From Ceratopteris richardii (Eukaryota; Streptophyta; Polypodiopsida; Polypodiales; Pteridaceae), in NCBI GenBank assembly GCA_020310875.1, contig CM035420.1, forward strand, positions 181,984,284 through 182,048,283: a DNA stretch of 64,000 bases. Direction: 5' to 3'. How positions within the stretch are numbered: the stretch's first letter is position 1; the number at the start of each line of letters is the position of its first letter. Positions 52,433 through 63,468 of this stretch are shown here, one piece after another. A program made the translations under genes and the position numbers. The notes under the pieces are model-generated. The model was not told where the DNA came from and did no database searches. It saw nothing but the letters and a program-made list of their open reading frames with translations.

Positions 52433-55400
52433 TTTTTCATACATTTGCATCATATTTTTTCTTTCTAATAAATTCATTTGAATACCTCTCGCATCAAAGT
52501 TTATAATTCTGCATTGTATTTTCTTCCAGTTTTATGAAATCAACATTGGAAGGTGCATGAAAGCTAGTTTTTACATGAATTTATCTATGCGCATGAAGTT
52601 AAACTAACTTATATTGATTCATAAAAGCATGCACAGATCTTCTTTGTGTGTTTTTAGAATCTTTTGCAAGTATTGAAGGCAAAAAAAAAACATTGTTATG
52701 AGGGCATGTAGTGCCCAACAACACATTTTTCGAAAAGTTTCTTATTTGCAGGTTTCTGGAGTAGAGAGAGAGTGGTTTGCCAACCACTACACTGATGCCT
52801 ATCATTGTGAAGACTATTATTATTTTTTTTAGGCTTCATTTTCTTGGAAAAATGCTGCCAAAAATTTTGTATCCACATGGCGTTATATGCCATGTGAGAA
52901 CTAGAGTGATGTTGTGTTGTGTGAGAGAGGAAGTCTTATGTATGCATAGCTAAAACCATATAGATAGATTGAAGTAGAGAAGAAGATGCATGAGTGAATG
53001 CATGCATACATAAACGATATGATTGCTAGAAAGTTGAAATGCATGATGCATTTTCTGTTTATAGAAGCTCACTTTTATGTATCACCATGATGAGTTAGGG
53101 TGAGCATGAAGTATGTGATCAAGGTACCATGCATAGGCTAGTTGTGCCTTTAGAAAGTAAAAGACAAGGTATATAGATCAAGAACAACGAAAATGTGTTT
53201 TCAACTAGTAACGCATGAGCACATAAATTTTTTATGCGAGTAAATGTACTTGATATAGACGTTTATTTCGAGTCTGCACAAGAGTGATATAATTATTATC
53301 ATCAATACAAGTATTAAGTGCTTGTATATGATTGGTTGCGATGAGATTAATGAATGTGCAAGAAGCACAATGAACAGAATGATGTCCATAGATGTTCACT
53401 TTCACTAAAAGGTGGATACTATGTAAAGAGTTGGCTTTTCAACGAGACGATTTGTGATGGTTAATTGATTTGTATTGATCTAGACGATCATTATATGCAT
53501 GGATATATCTCCATGTCATAATCCATCCAAGATAATGAATGAATTTTTCTAATCATAAGGATTAACATGTCTCGTCATTTTTTAGATTTGAAAAATGATT
53601 GAGAAAATAGTTAGTGAGGTGGCAGCCTCATATAGATTTGGATGCTAATCTTTGAGGGAATGCCCAAATTTATTGCAATTTGGAGAGAAAGTACCTCCTA
53701 GGCTTATATTTATGCTGACCAATTTTCAAGTAATTTGGAGACATTTATATAGGTCAAATGACCTCTGCACTAAAAGTGCTGCTAGTAGAGGTAGAGGCCT
53801 GAAACCAGTAACATAGGCTTGTTACAAAGGGCATTTCTCTTAATTGGTAGATCCAAATGGAATGATTTTTGTTGGAAATGAAAATTTGATAGATGCAATT
53901 TGTGAATACCGATTTTAATTATTTTTGAAGATCATTTGACAGGTCAAATAATCTCTGCACATCAAAGTGCAGCCTCTGGAATTTATGAATGACCAGAGAC
54001 CATGTCACTTAGAGGTGCTTGTTTCTCTTAGCTCATAAATTGAATTATTTTTGCTTCTAACATTAGCTAACACCTCCGGATGGTGTGTATAAAAGTTCAA
54101 GATGAAATGTTTCTCCATTTAGGAGATATAAAGAAAAGAGTAAAAGTTGGCCTCTGCAAATTTTTATACTTTTGTAGGTATAGAGGCTTAGTATTTTGGT
54201 CATTGTGGAAGATCCAAATGTCCAAATACTATGAAACTTTTATCAATAAAAGTAGATATTATTATCTATATGGTATTAAAAATTGGAAGTAATTGGATAT
54301 CAAGTAGTAGGTCAAATGACCTATTCTTTTCAGACCAATCTCTGGCAAGGATTTTCCAAAGAGTGGTACATGTGTCTGATGAGCACATGATATTTTCATA
54401 TTGGAAACTCCAATTTCAATTTTTTTTTTTTGGAGAAGCTACTCCAGTATAGACCCTATGATATATCCAAAATTCAAGTATTTGGAATTTATCTTCATAG
54501 TTAGAAGATATTATAAAGATGACCCTGTAGATTCTCAGAGTTGGTCGTCAAGTGTTCCACCCTTCCAGTAAAATGATCATAAAACTCTGAAAAAATATCC
54601 AAATCAAGTGATTTTTATGCCTAATGAAAGCTTGAGAAAATCTCCATAAGGCTGGAAAATTTCATATATTTTGCATGAGTAAAAGTTAATTAAAATTAAG
54701 ATTTAAACTGTTGCTATTGGAAATTGTTTATGCAAGAGACATTGTTGAAAGGAAAAGACTTTTCACAGGTTTTTTATGATATTTTTTTGAGATGGTGTGA
54801 TCACCATGGGCTAGCTATGCCGTAGATACTTGTTGATTGATCATTGGATTTTGGTGACCATTCTTAGTAGGATAGAGGAGACTCTTTCAAAATTTTCAAG
54901 AATATATATAGTGCATGAGAGCATGAAACAGGAGAACTTTGCTAGTTGTTCTCATTTCGTATAAGTGGATTCATACAAGTCGTATAAATTCCAATTTATT
55001 GTGAGTCAATATTTGATTCAAGTCACATGAGTTGATATTTGATGCAAGCCGCATCCTTCACAACTCTAGTTGAGTTGATTTATTATATAGTTTCTCATTT
55101 CTCAACTCAAAATGAGTTGATGTTAGAGATAGTTATGAGTGATAGAGTCATAGGAATGACTCTGTTCTTTCCATCGAGGGAAGAAACACTTCAGGAACAC
55201 TTCATGATTTCATTATTATTATTTATGTTTGTGATTACTTGCCGAGTTATCCTTATCATTTTTTGAGAGAAGTGTTTGACTTTAATCTCATACATGCACC
55301 TATGTGGAGTATAAATTTGGTGGTACGGGACATCAAACTTTCTATTCTACCTAGGTGTAGGACAAATGTTATGGGAGATAAGTCTCTGAGATTGTATTTT

Positions 55401-56030
55401 TTATATGATTTGAAGTTCATTTATATGATCTTTTGGTGTCATGTTATTATTAGACATCAGAGGGCCAGTTGAGACAGTCACTCTGTATGTGATCGCAAAC
55501 AAGGCAAGTCTGTAGGCAAGTAGCTTAGAAGCGGAAAGGCAAGGTTTGCACATAAGAACTATGAATAGGGCAATTGCATTGAGAACAAATTTATAGAGTA
55601 CGTACTACTTTATTTGATATGCCTAAGGTTAGGCCATGGTTCATACATAGTGTGTATGAGGTGAGCTAGATGCTTAGCCTAGTGGGCTATGAGTGTGCAC
55701 ATATCTAGTTACCATTTTTTAGTGTATTTAGTAGACTCATATTATGGTCCTCATTATATCTGGGAGTGCCAGATTATTATAGTAGTTTGCTTGAGACACC
55801 TCATTCCTAGTTAGGAATGATTTGATCATAGCGATGATCAGATGGTGAACATGGATAAAGCAAGTTTCATCCACTTGGAACATCTTGCATGTTATTATTG
55901 AGAAGGCGGTGGTAGTTCCACTAGTTGCTAGACTTTCTTAGCACGTCTTCACTTGGCATGATGGACTTGGTTCCAGAGAGTGGATTAGGATCTATTTTGT
56001 ATGAGAGATATTTTATAGTTTGGATTATTA
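52433..56030 (+). other. Internal non-coding part of the 46303-57076 element
   Basis: AT-rich, no domain on either strand. Diverged repeats of AGGTCAAATGACCTCTGCAC occur at about 53751, 53941 and 54309, and GAGTTGAT words cluster at about 55025-55125. Longest frames (for example 55239-55472) show no motif. Confidence 0.55.
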
Positions 56031-56285
56031 TATATGATAGATTGAGATTTAGATCCATAGTTTGGATGTGACTGATTGAGATCTTAGTCCATGTTTGGAT
56101 GTGACTGATTGAGATCTTAGTCCATAGTTTGGATGTGAGAGATTGATATTTTGGTCCATAGTTTGGATCATTGACATATTGATATCTTGGTCCACAGTTG
56201 ATAGATTGACATATTGATATTTTGGTCCATAGTTTGGATCGTTGATAGGTTGTCATGTTGGATTCATAGTTTGGACTGTGTTGAG
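56031..56285. repeat. Minisatellite, about 34-bp unit
   Basis: Units like ATTGAGATCTTAGTCCATAG then TTTGGATGTGACTG recur six or seven times, with later units reading ATTGATATTTTGGTCCATAG. The 111-codon minus frame at 55921-56256 (repeated Lys-Leu-Trp-Thr-Lys-Ile-Ser) is a by-product. Confidence 0.88.
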
Positions 56286-56847
56286 ATTTCCTTGAGTTTT
56301 ATTTCATTACAATGAGTAAATCAAACAGCTTTACTTCAGCTTAGAGATTAAACACTATTTGGAAAAGATTTCCATTTACTTTTAGTGTTCTTCCATAGAG
56401 AGTTGGGATATAGTGACATTGTTTTGAATGAGCATAGTTTTTTTTTTATTACTCTAGTGGAGTAAGTTATTTTGCATAATTATACCATATGACAAGCTGT
56501 CAATGGGTATTTCAGGGAGACAAAGGCAAGTTGCCAAGGTTTCTACAGTGACAAGCCGTCACAAGTTAGTGGTCAAGGTCTAGGCATAAGGAGTCCGAGG
56601 ATATTCCGAGTACTTATGCTATGCACATCTGGACTCATTGGGCCTCAGAGGGATTCCTATAGTATGCCCAAGCCGAGGACTAGTATTGATTGGTGGAAAT
56701 GCTAGATAGGAAGCACACAGACTAGTTGTCTGCTTTTTGAGCATCTAGTATTTCACACACCTAGCACACTACTCTTATTATTTGGAATCACATATTTTGA
56801 TTCCTAGGTTTATAGCTCCTTCTATATCATTGAGGACAATGATCTTT
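56286..56847 (+). other. Internal sequence before the PPT, no coding signal
   Basis: No domain. Ends ATTGAGGACAATGATCTTTAGA before the purine tract, resembling the usual end of gypsy pol (acidic codons then PPT), a hint that the element derives from a gypsy. Confidence 0.5.
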
Positions 56848-56862
56848 AGAAGGGGGAGAGAG
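56848..56862 (+). other. PPT of the 46303-57076 element
   Basis: AGAAGGGGGAGAGAG precedes the 3' LTR directly. Confidence 0.88.
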
Positions 56863-57076
56863 TGTTATATTCCAGAGATGTACATGCTTGGAGGAATGAG
56901 AAGTTATTTGCTCGGGGTATAGCCAAGGCCAAAAGCCAAGGAGTTCATATGAGGTACCTACTCATGATGGCCAGATGAGTAGAGGAACCTTAGAGAGAGC
57001 TCTAGATGGTGACTAGGTAAGGGCTATAAATAGGCTGGGAGGTGAGTCCCAGGCATGTCATTCTCCACCTCTCACA
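56863..57076 (+). repeat. 3' LTR, 214 bp
   Basis: TGTTATATTC to CCTCTCACA, same length as the 5' LTR with about 11 differences, no indels by eye. TATA box at 57024-57034. Confidence 0.95.
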
Positions 57077-57081
57077 TAGGT

Positions 57082-57255
57082 TGTCTTTACCTTGAATATT
57101 GTCGAGAACTATATTAGGTTGGCTTGCTAGTTGTCCAGTATTTGAATCTCATTGTTGATGATAGACTCGCTGGTTGTTGATTTTCTTCGATGCTTTGCAT
57201 GTTCTTTGGCACTTGGAAATAAAAAATTAAATTATAGGAAGGTTTTACCATAGGC
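57082..57255. other. Spacer between two insertions, no gene
   Basis: About 175 bases continuing the ATTAGGTT-type sequence seen left of 46303. It ends in the TSD TTGTT of copia C. Confidence 0.6.
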
Positions 57256-57260
57256 TTGTT

Positions 57261-58139
57261 TGTTGGTGCAAGTGCCAAGCCTACACACTTTGCTAAGCAT
57301 GAGAAGTCTTTATGTGCAAATGATTGAAGACCCATGAGAACCATTGCTTATGGATTGTTACCTTTTATCTCCTTGTAAAAGACATTTACATCAAAAGAAT
57401 CTTTATAAAATCCACTAAATTCATGGAAGTAGATATAATGAAAATCATGACTCTACCTTGAGGAAATATCTCCTAGATTAATGGATCACTTTTTAGTGGG
57501 AGCCAAATTTGAATTCAAATTCAAATTTGATCAAAGCATCTATAAAATGATTATAAAAAACTCGCGGGATAAGCTCACCATTCTTGTGCCTTAGTTGATC
57601 ACATTATAGAGAGTGTGTGGCTCACCTCATAGCCTACACTTCTGACTATCATTGGGCATTGATTATCATGCCAATGATCATGTACAGTCATATAATACAA
57701 TAGATCATTGCTTATATCTATTGATCTCTCTGTCATAGTTGAACAGTGTTCTTGTCTTGCTCATATCTCCGTCATTACTCCATCATTTTCAATGTTCTAT
57801 GGATTGTTGGATTCAGCTCTACGTCTACTACATGTTGACCATTCAAAAGATATCTCAAGAAGGAATTTTTCTAATGCCTACTGTGTTGGGAGCATTGAGC
57901 TTAACAAGCAACATGTGTGTGAACCAAAATAGAAGGTTTTGATGATTTGTGAATTGTGAAGTTATATGTTTTGGATAAATCATTACATGGATCATTCCAA
58001 AGTACATAGGCACTTATTTAGTGTCATTGGAAAGCTAAAAGGGCCTACAACTCAAATTTGAAGTGAAAGAGGGCTGGTACAGAGCAGGGATTAGTAGTAC
58101 CAACTCATTTCTTGGAGTGTCCATCCATCTTTCCCAACA
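57261..58139 (+). repeat. Copia C 5' LTR
   Basis: TGTTGGTGCAAG to TTTCCCAACA. Contains AATTTGAATTCAAATT, a 16-bp palindrome kept in both LTRs. At about 57840 it skips the block 62993-63170 of the 3' LTR. Confidence 0.95.
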
Positions 58140-58140
58140 A

Positions 58141-58152
58141 TGGTATCAGAGC
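58141..58152 (+). other. Copia C PBS
   Basis: TGGTATCAGAGC, a perfect match to the initiator tRNA-Met site, one base after the LTR. Confidence 0.97.
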
Positions 58153-58165
58153 AAGCTAAAGTAAA

Positions 58166-59250
58166 ACGGGAGATGGTTTTCCTTCTGTCATTGATAAATT
58201 GGACAGGAACAACTACCAAGCATGGTCCTTGAGGATGAAGACATACTTGCAAGGAAGGAGTCTCTATGGATACATCTAAGGAGATGAGGAGATGCCTATT
58301 TTCAGAAGCAAAGGACAACCTACAAGAGAGGAGCATGAAAGACTCAATTCATGGTGTGCCGAAGATGCATTAGCAAGGTCATACTTACTTAAATCTATCT
58401 CTGACTTTCTTCTTCCACACATTAGCAGCTGTTAGACATCCCAAGAGACTTGGGATACATTGTTATCATATTTTTCTTCCAACACAAGGGCTAGGAATAA
58501 CCAATTGTGGATTGAGTTTACGACTCAAAGAAAGCACCCCAAGCAAGGCATCTCAGAGTATGTGACCAAATTCAAGGATGTGGCTGACCAATTAGCAAGC
58601 ATAGGAGAGGAGATTGAAGAGGAGCAAATTGTGAGACAAGTAATCAATGGTATTAAGGCAGATGACAAATGGGAGAGCTTCACAACTGCTATGGACTTGT
58701 ACATGGACATACAGATTCTAGATCTTACCACACTCATGGGAAAACTCTTCACCCATGAAGCCAAGCTCAATAAAAATGGAGATTCATCAGAGGTAATAAC
58801 TCTTCTGCTCTATACACAGATAAAGGCAAGTCTAAAGAGAAAGGGAAAAGCAAAAAAATTGAGGATGAAAGTACAACCTCTCAAGCTAACTAAGCAGGGA
58901 GAGGTAGAAACTCAAGAGGTAGGGGCAAAGGAGGTAAGCAAGGTAGGGAGAGACCTTTCAACTCTTCCCCATGTAATATTTGTGGTTTATCAAATCACAA
59001 TATAGATGAGTGTTAGAGGAACTTCAAGAATCAGAGAGGTAGAGGTTTCCAAAGAGGTGGTTGCACACAATCAAGAGGAAGATTCAACCATCATCAAGGC
59101 TACAATAACAACTACAACAACAATTACAATAACAACTACCAAGGAGGCTACAAATCAAGGAAAGACTACAACAATTATAAAAGAACAAGAGGATTCCCTT
59201 CTGATTATGAATATGACTTCAAAGCAAGGTATGAATGATGACCATTTCTT
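58166..59250 (+). pseudogene. gag: Copia C Gag with zinc knuckle
   Basis: Reads FPSVIDKLDRNNYQAWSLRM, KTYLQGRSLYGYI, then stop; ARSYLLKSISDFLLPHIS; QETWDTLLSYFSSNTRARNN (stop before TSQ). Frame 58460-59005 continues QGISEYVTKFKDVADQLASI, QVINGIKADDKWESFTTAMD. About 58790 a frameshift moves coding to a frame with a Gly/Arg-rich stretch (GRGRNSRGRGKGGKQGRE) and the knuckle CNICGLSNHNIDEC at about 58972-59013 (CX2CX4HX4C). After a stop the tail is Asn/Tyr-rich. Confidence 0.92.
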
Positions 59251-59779
59251 CTAAATTGACTCAGGATGTTCAAAGCATGTGGCAGGCAATGTAGTTCTTC
59301 TCTCTGATCTTAACGAACCTAAGGGAAAACATCAAGTACAAACAGGTGATGACACCAAGCATTCAATGGTCAAGGTAGGAAATGTTAAAATCTCTGATGG
59401 AAATAGAAATTTGTTGAGCAGGGTTCTATATGTACCTACAATCACCAAGAATTTGATGAGTGTTGGGAAGATTGTGGAAAAAGGTTTGCAGGTCAGGTTC
59501 AACAAATATGGAGCATTTGTGGAGGATCCCCAACATGGATCCAAGAGAATTTCCAAGAGAGAAAAGACAAGTAGGTTATTTACATTTGAACTTGAAGATA
59601 CAAAGAATATTGCACTTTATACCTACAAAGATCAAACATTGTCAGAACTTGAAATTTGGCATAAGATATTAGGGCATATTGGTGAGAGAACCTTAAAGCA
59701 AATATGTAGAGATCAATGTGTGCTTGGGATACCTAATGTATCCAAGCAACAGATAATCTATAAATGTGGTGCTTGTTAG
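59251..59779 (+). pseudogene. pol: Copia C protease and pre-integrase zinc region
   Basis: After a TAA at about 59252, IDSGCSKHVAG carries the protease DSG box (59256-59290). VKISDGNRNLLSRVLYVPTI, TKNLMSVGKIVEKGLQVRFN and LEIWHKILGHIGERTLKQIC (His pair) lead to IIYKCGAC, a stop, then FGKSH, the Cys pair of the integrase zinc site. Confidence 0.93.
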
Positions 59780-60534
59780 TTTGGAAAATCTCACAGGTTA
59801 CCCTTCTCTAAGAAAGGCTACATGCATGAGGACTACTTGCAGCTTGTCCATACAGATGTATGGGGACCAAGTAAGGATCCCTCAATTTCTGGATCAAGAT
59901 ATTATGTATATTTCATTGATGATTTCAGTAGATGGACTGTCTTATATTTTATGAAGCACAAAGATGAAGTATTCAGTTGTTTTAAGAAGTATCTTGCACT
60001 TGTGGAAAACCAAATAGGAAGAAGCCTAAGGAGACTAAGGTCACATGGAGGAGGTGAGTACTTCTCAAATGAGCTTGATGCATTCTTGTAGGATAGAGGA
60101 ATCAAAAGGGAAATCACAACAAGGTATACCCTTGAGCAAAATGGGGTGGAAGGGAGGAGAAATAGATTAATTGTTGAAACAGCTAGGTCAATGCTAAATG
60201 AGAAAAAATACCTAATTATTTGTGGGCAGAGAGTGTATCTACTGCCACTTATCTTGTTAACAGGTTGGCATCTAAATCAATTGATGGGATGACCCCATAT
60301 GAAGCATGGCATAGACCTTCACTTGATCATTGCAGAATCTTTGGATGTGTTGCCTATGTGCATATCCCATCTCAAATCAGAGGTAAGCTAGACCCTAAGG
60401 CAGAGAAGTGCATCTTCATAGGGTATGACTTGAATAAAAAAGGATATAGGTTTTATAATCCATCCAACAAGGGATTCATGGTCAGTAGAGATGTTGTGTT
60501 TGATGAGAATGATTCTTGGTTTGAAAGTGAATGA
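59780..60534 (+). pseudogene. pol: Copia C integrase with lost catalytic residues
   Basis: LPFSKKGYMHEDYLQLVHTD and VWGPSKDP carry the first Asp; YYVYFIDDFSRWTVLYFMKH follows. The second box reads LRSHGGGEYF where relatives have SDNGGEYF, so the Asp is His. After a TAG (about 60089) the third box reads QNGVEGRRNR where relatives have QNGVAERKNR, so the Glu is Gly. A frameshift near 60200 precedes WAESVSTATYLVNRLASKSI, MTPYEAWHRPSLDHCRIFGC and EKCIFIGYDLNKKGYRFYNP. Confidence 0.92.
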
Positions 60535-61195
60535 AGAAAATTAAATTACCATATGACTTGGAAGAGGAATCTCCAAGCCTCACCAAGGAGGAGCCAAACC
60601 AGATTGAAGACATCAAATCAGATGATGAGGACATCATCAACCTAGAAGAATTCAAGGCATGGAAATCAAAGGGCAAAGACAAGATGAAGAAATTGGAGGA
60701 CATACCTGAATCATTTAACCAAGCAATCAGAAGATCACAAAGCGAGAGCAAGAAACCAATCAGATATGGGTATGACACTTCTTTAGTTACTAAGCATTCT
60801 ATTTATCATGCCAAAGATTTATCACTTGAAGAGCCATCATCATATGAAGAGGCAAAGGCCAAGGTAGAATGGAAGAAGGCTATGTATGAAGAAATTGAAT
60901 CACTCAAGGAGAATGATACTTGGGAGCTAGTGCCAAAGAAGGAGTCTATGAAGGTAATTGGTTCTAGGTGGATCTACAAGATCAAGAGAAATTCAGATGG
61001 AACAATAAGTAGGTACAAAGCTAGACTTGTGGCCAAGGGTTTTGCACAAACCCAAGGAATTGACTATGAAGAAACCTTCTCACCTGTGGCCAAAATGCAA
61101 ACCATCAGGGTATTGGTAAGTGTGGCTGCATCAAAGAATTGGAACATGTACCAATTGGATGTAAAAAATGCATTTTTAATGGCTGGATTTCAGAG
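60531..61195 (+). pseudogene. pol: Copia C RT, N-terminal half
   Basis: The 237-codon frame starts in the acidic linker ([20 protein letters not shown]) and reads [60 protein letters not shown] and [10 protein letters not shown], the first part of RVT_2 with its Asp. A missing base near 61178 shifts reading to the next frame; residues after NAFL in this frame are not real. Confidence 0.94.
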
Positions 61196-62362
61196 GAGGT
61201 TTACATGGCTCAACCTCCTGGCTACAAGGACCCAAACAAGGTAAATCATGTGTGTAAACTGAACAAAGCTCTTTATGGATTAAAGCAGGCACCTAGGGCA
61301 TGGAACCATAGGTTGACTACATACCTTCAAGATCAAGGATTCATCATGAGCAAAGTAGATACTTCTCTGTTTGCCAAGAGAAGTAATTCAGAGGTGATAT
61401 ACCTATGTGTGTATGTTGATGATATCATACTTATAGGTAATGATGCTAATGGCATCAAGCAGATTAAGAATCAAATGATGCAGAAGTTCAAAATAAGTGA
61501 TCTATGGTCACTAAAGTATTTTCTTGGACTTGAGTTAGTCTATACAAACTCTGGAATTTATATTACTCAAAGAAAGTATGTGCAGGATATGTTGAAGAAG
61601 TTTCACTTGGAGAATGCCAAGATAGCAAGCACTCCTATGGAGGTAAACCAAAAATTAAGTGTTCATGAAGGTGATGTGCTTGAAAATATTGCAGGATACC
61701 AAAGCATAGTGGGAAGCCTAAACTATGCTACATTGACAAGGATTGATATTGCTTATGGAGTAAGCGTCTTAAATCAATTTATGCACAAACCTAGAGCACC
61801 TCACTTGGAAGCTGCCAAGAGAATTTTCAAGTACCTTAAGGGCACTCAAAATCAAGGTTTATACTTTCCTTATACTTCAGATTTGGACATCAAAATATAT
61901 TCAGATGCAGATTGGGCAGGTTGCAAGGATGACAGGAGGAGTACCTCATGTTATCTCTCTTTTGCAGGTGATAAGCCCATTTCATGGTCTTCCAAGAAGC
62001 AACCTACTGTCGCTTTATCTTCAACAGAGGCTGAATATAGAGGACTAGCCAATGCTACTCAAGAAGCCATATGGATCAGATTGCTATATGTAGACTTGGG
62101 ATTACATGCTAACTCTCCAATGATTTTTGGAGACAATACAAGTTCTTTACATCTTGTAGCAAATCCTATCTATCATGCTAGGACCAAGCATATAGAAGTC
62201 AACTATCATTATGTGAGAGAAAAGCTATTGAGCAAGGAAATTCAGTTGACATATGTATCAACTAATATGCAATGTGCAGACTTATTGACCAAAGCACTTG
62301 ATGGTACTAAACTTTGTAGGTTTAAAGCTATGATTGGATTGCAGGACATTCAAGAGGATTGA
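61139..62362 (+). pseudogene. pol: Copia C RT C-terminal half and RNase H (407-codon frame)
   Basis: Reads [54 protein letters not shown] with intact catalytic Asp pair, KYFLGLELVYTNSGIYITQR, GSLNYATLTRIDIAYGVSVL, then RNase H: IYSDADWAGCKDDRRSTSCY (Asp), VALSSTEAEYRGLANATQEA (Glu), IFGDNTSSLHLVANPIYHAR (Asp), KHIEVNYHYVREKLLSKEIQ and CADLLTKALDG. No stop occurs over the whole length. The first 14 or so codons are out of the true frame. The natural stop is TGA at 62360. Confidence 0.95.
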
Positions 62363-62388
62363 TGAAGAAGATCAAGACAAGATGTTTG

Positions 62389-62402
62389 GCTTGAGGGGGA
62401 GT
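62389..62402 (+). other. Copia C polypurine tract
   Basis: GGCTTGAGGGGGAGT directly before the 3' LTR start at 62403. Confidence 0.93.
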
Positions 62403-63463
62403 TGTTGGTGCAAGTGCCAAGCCTACACACTTGGCTAAGCATGAGAAGTCTTTATGTGCAAATGATTGAAGACCCATGAGAACCATTGCTTATGGGTTGT
62501 TATGTTTTATCTCATTGTAAAAGACATTTACATCAAAAAGAATCTTTGTAAAAGCCACTAAATTCGTGGAAGTAGGTATAATGAAAATCACGACTCTACC
62601 TTGAGGGAATATCTCCTAGATTAATGGATCACTTTTTAGTGAGAGCCAAATTTGAATTCAAATTCAAATTTGATCAAAGCATCTATAAAATGATTGTAAA
62701 AAACTCGCGGGATAAGCTTGCCATTCTTGTGCCTTCGTTGATCACATTGTAGAGAGTGTGTGGCTCACCTCATAGCCTACACTTCTGACTATCATTGGGC
62801 ATTGATTATCATACCAATGATCATGTACAACATTGTCATATAATACGATAGATCATTGCTTATATCTATTGATCTCTCTGTCATAGTCACTTAGAACAAT
62901 GTTCTTGTCTTGCTCATATCTCAGTCAGTAGTCCACCGTTTTCAATGTTCTATGGCTTGTTGGATTTAGCTCTAAATCTACTACATGTTGACAACAAGAC
63001 ATTCCATTCAGTGGATTGGAAGAAAAGCGCCTCAAAGTGGTCACTGGTCATTCTCTGTAGAGGTCCTAAAAAATCGGGGGTAATGCTTCATTTGCTAAAT
63101 TGATTTCTCTATGTATAGTCAATCATTTTAAGTAATTCCACTTGGAATCATTAGCTCTTTAAGCTAATTAGATATCTCAAGAAGGAAATTTTATAATTCC
63201 TACTCAGCTGGGAGCATTGAGCTTAACAAGCAGCAAGTGTGTGAACCAAAATAGAAGGTTTTTGATGATTTGTGAATTGTGAGGTTATCTGTTTTGGATC
63301 AATCATTACATGGATCATTTCCAAAGTACATAGGCACTTCTTTAGCATCATTGGAAAGCTAAAAGGGCCTACAACTCAAATTTGAAGTGAAAGAGGGCTG
63401 GTATAGAGCAGGGATTAGCAATAGCAACTCATTTCTTGGAGCATCCATCCAGCTTTCCCAACA
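62403..63463 (+). repeat. Copia C 3' LTR
   Basis: TGTTGGTGCAAG to CTTTCCCAACA, then TSD TTGTT. It contains the 178-bp block (62993-63170) absent from the 5' LTR. Confidence 0.95.
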
Positions 63464-63468
63464 TTGTT

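Larger units (their letters stand above)
46303..57076 (+). mobile_element. Non-autonomous LTR retrotransposon (LARD-like), host of a nested element
   Basis: Two 214-bp LTRs, TG...CA ends, PBS TGGTATCAAAGC, PPT AGAAGGGGGAGAGAG and exact TSD TAGGT at 46298-46302 and 57077-57081 define the element. By eye the LTRs differ at about 11 sites (about 95% identity). The inside has no gag, protease, RT, RNase H or integrase motif on either strand. Removing the nested element 47121-52432 leaves about 5.46 kb. Strand is from PBS and PPT. Mobilisation would have needed proteins from another element. Confidence 0.93.
57261..63463 (+). mobile_element. Copia C, Ty1/copia element with both LTRs
   Basis: 6,203 bp with exact TSD TTGTT (57256-57260 and 63464-63468), PBS, gag, protease, integrase, RT, RNase H, PPT and two LTRs. 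Order is copia. Stops and frameshifts interrupt gag, protease and integrase, while RT plus RNase H form a 407-codon open frame. The 5' LTR (879 bp) lacks about 178 bp present in the 3' LTR (1,061 bp). Confidence 0.96.

Noticed and set aside
55921-56256. 111-codon minus frame with internal peptide repeats
   Set aside because: Produced by the 34-bp minisatellite; repeat unit is not a multiple-of-three coding design and no motif is known.
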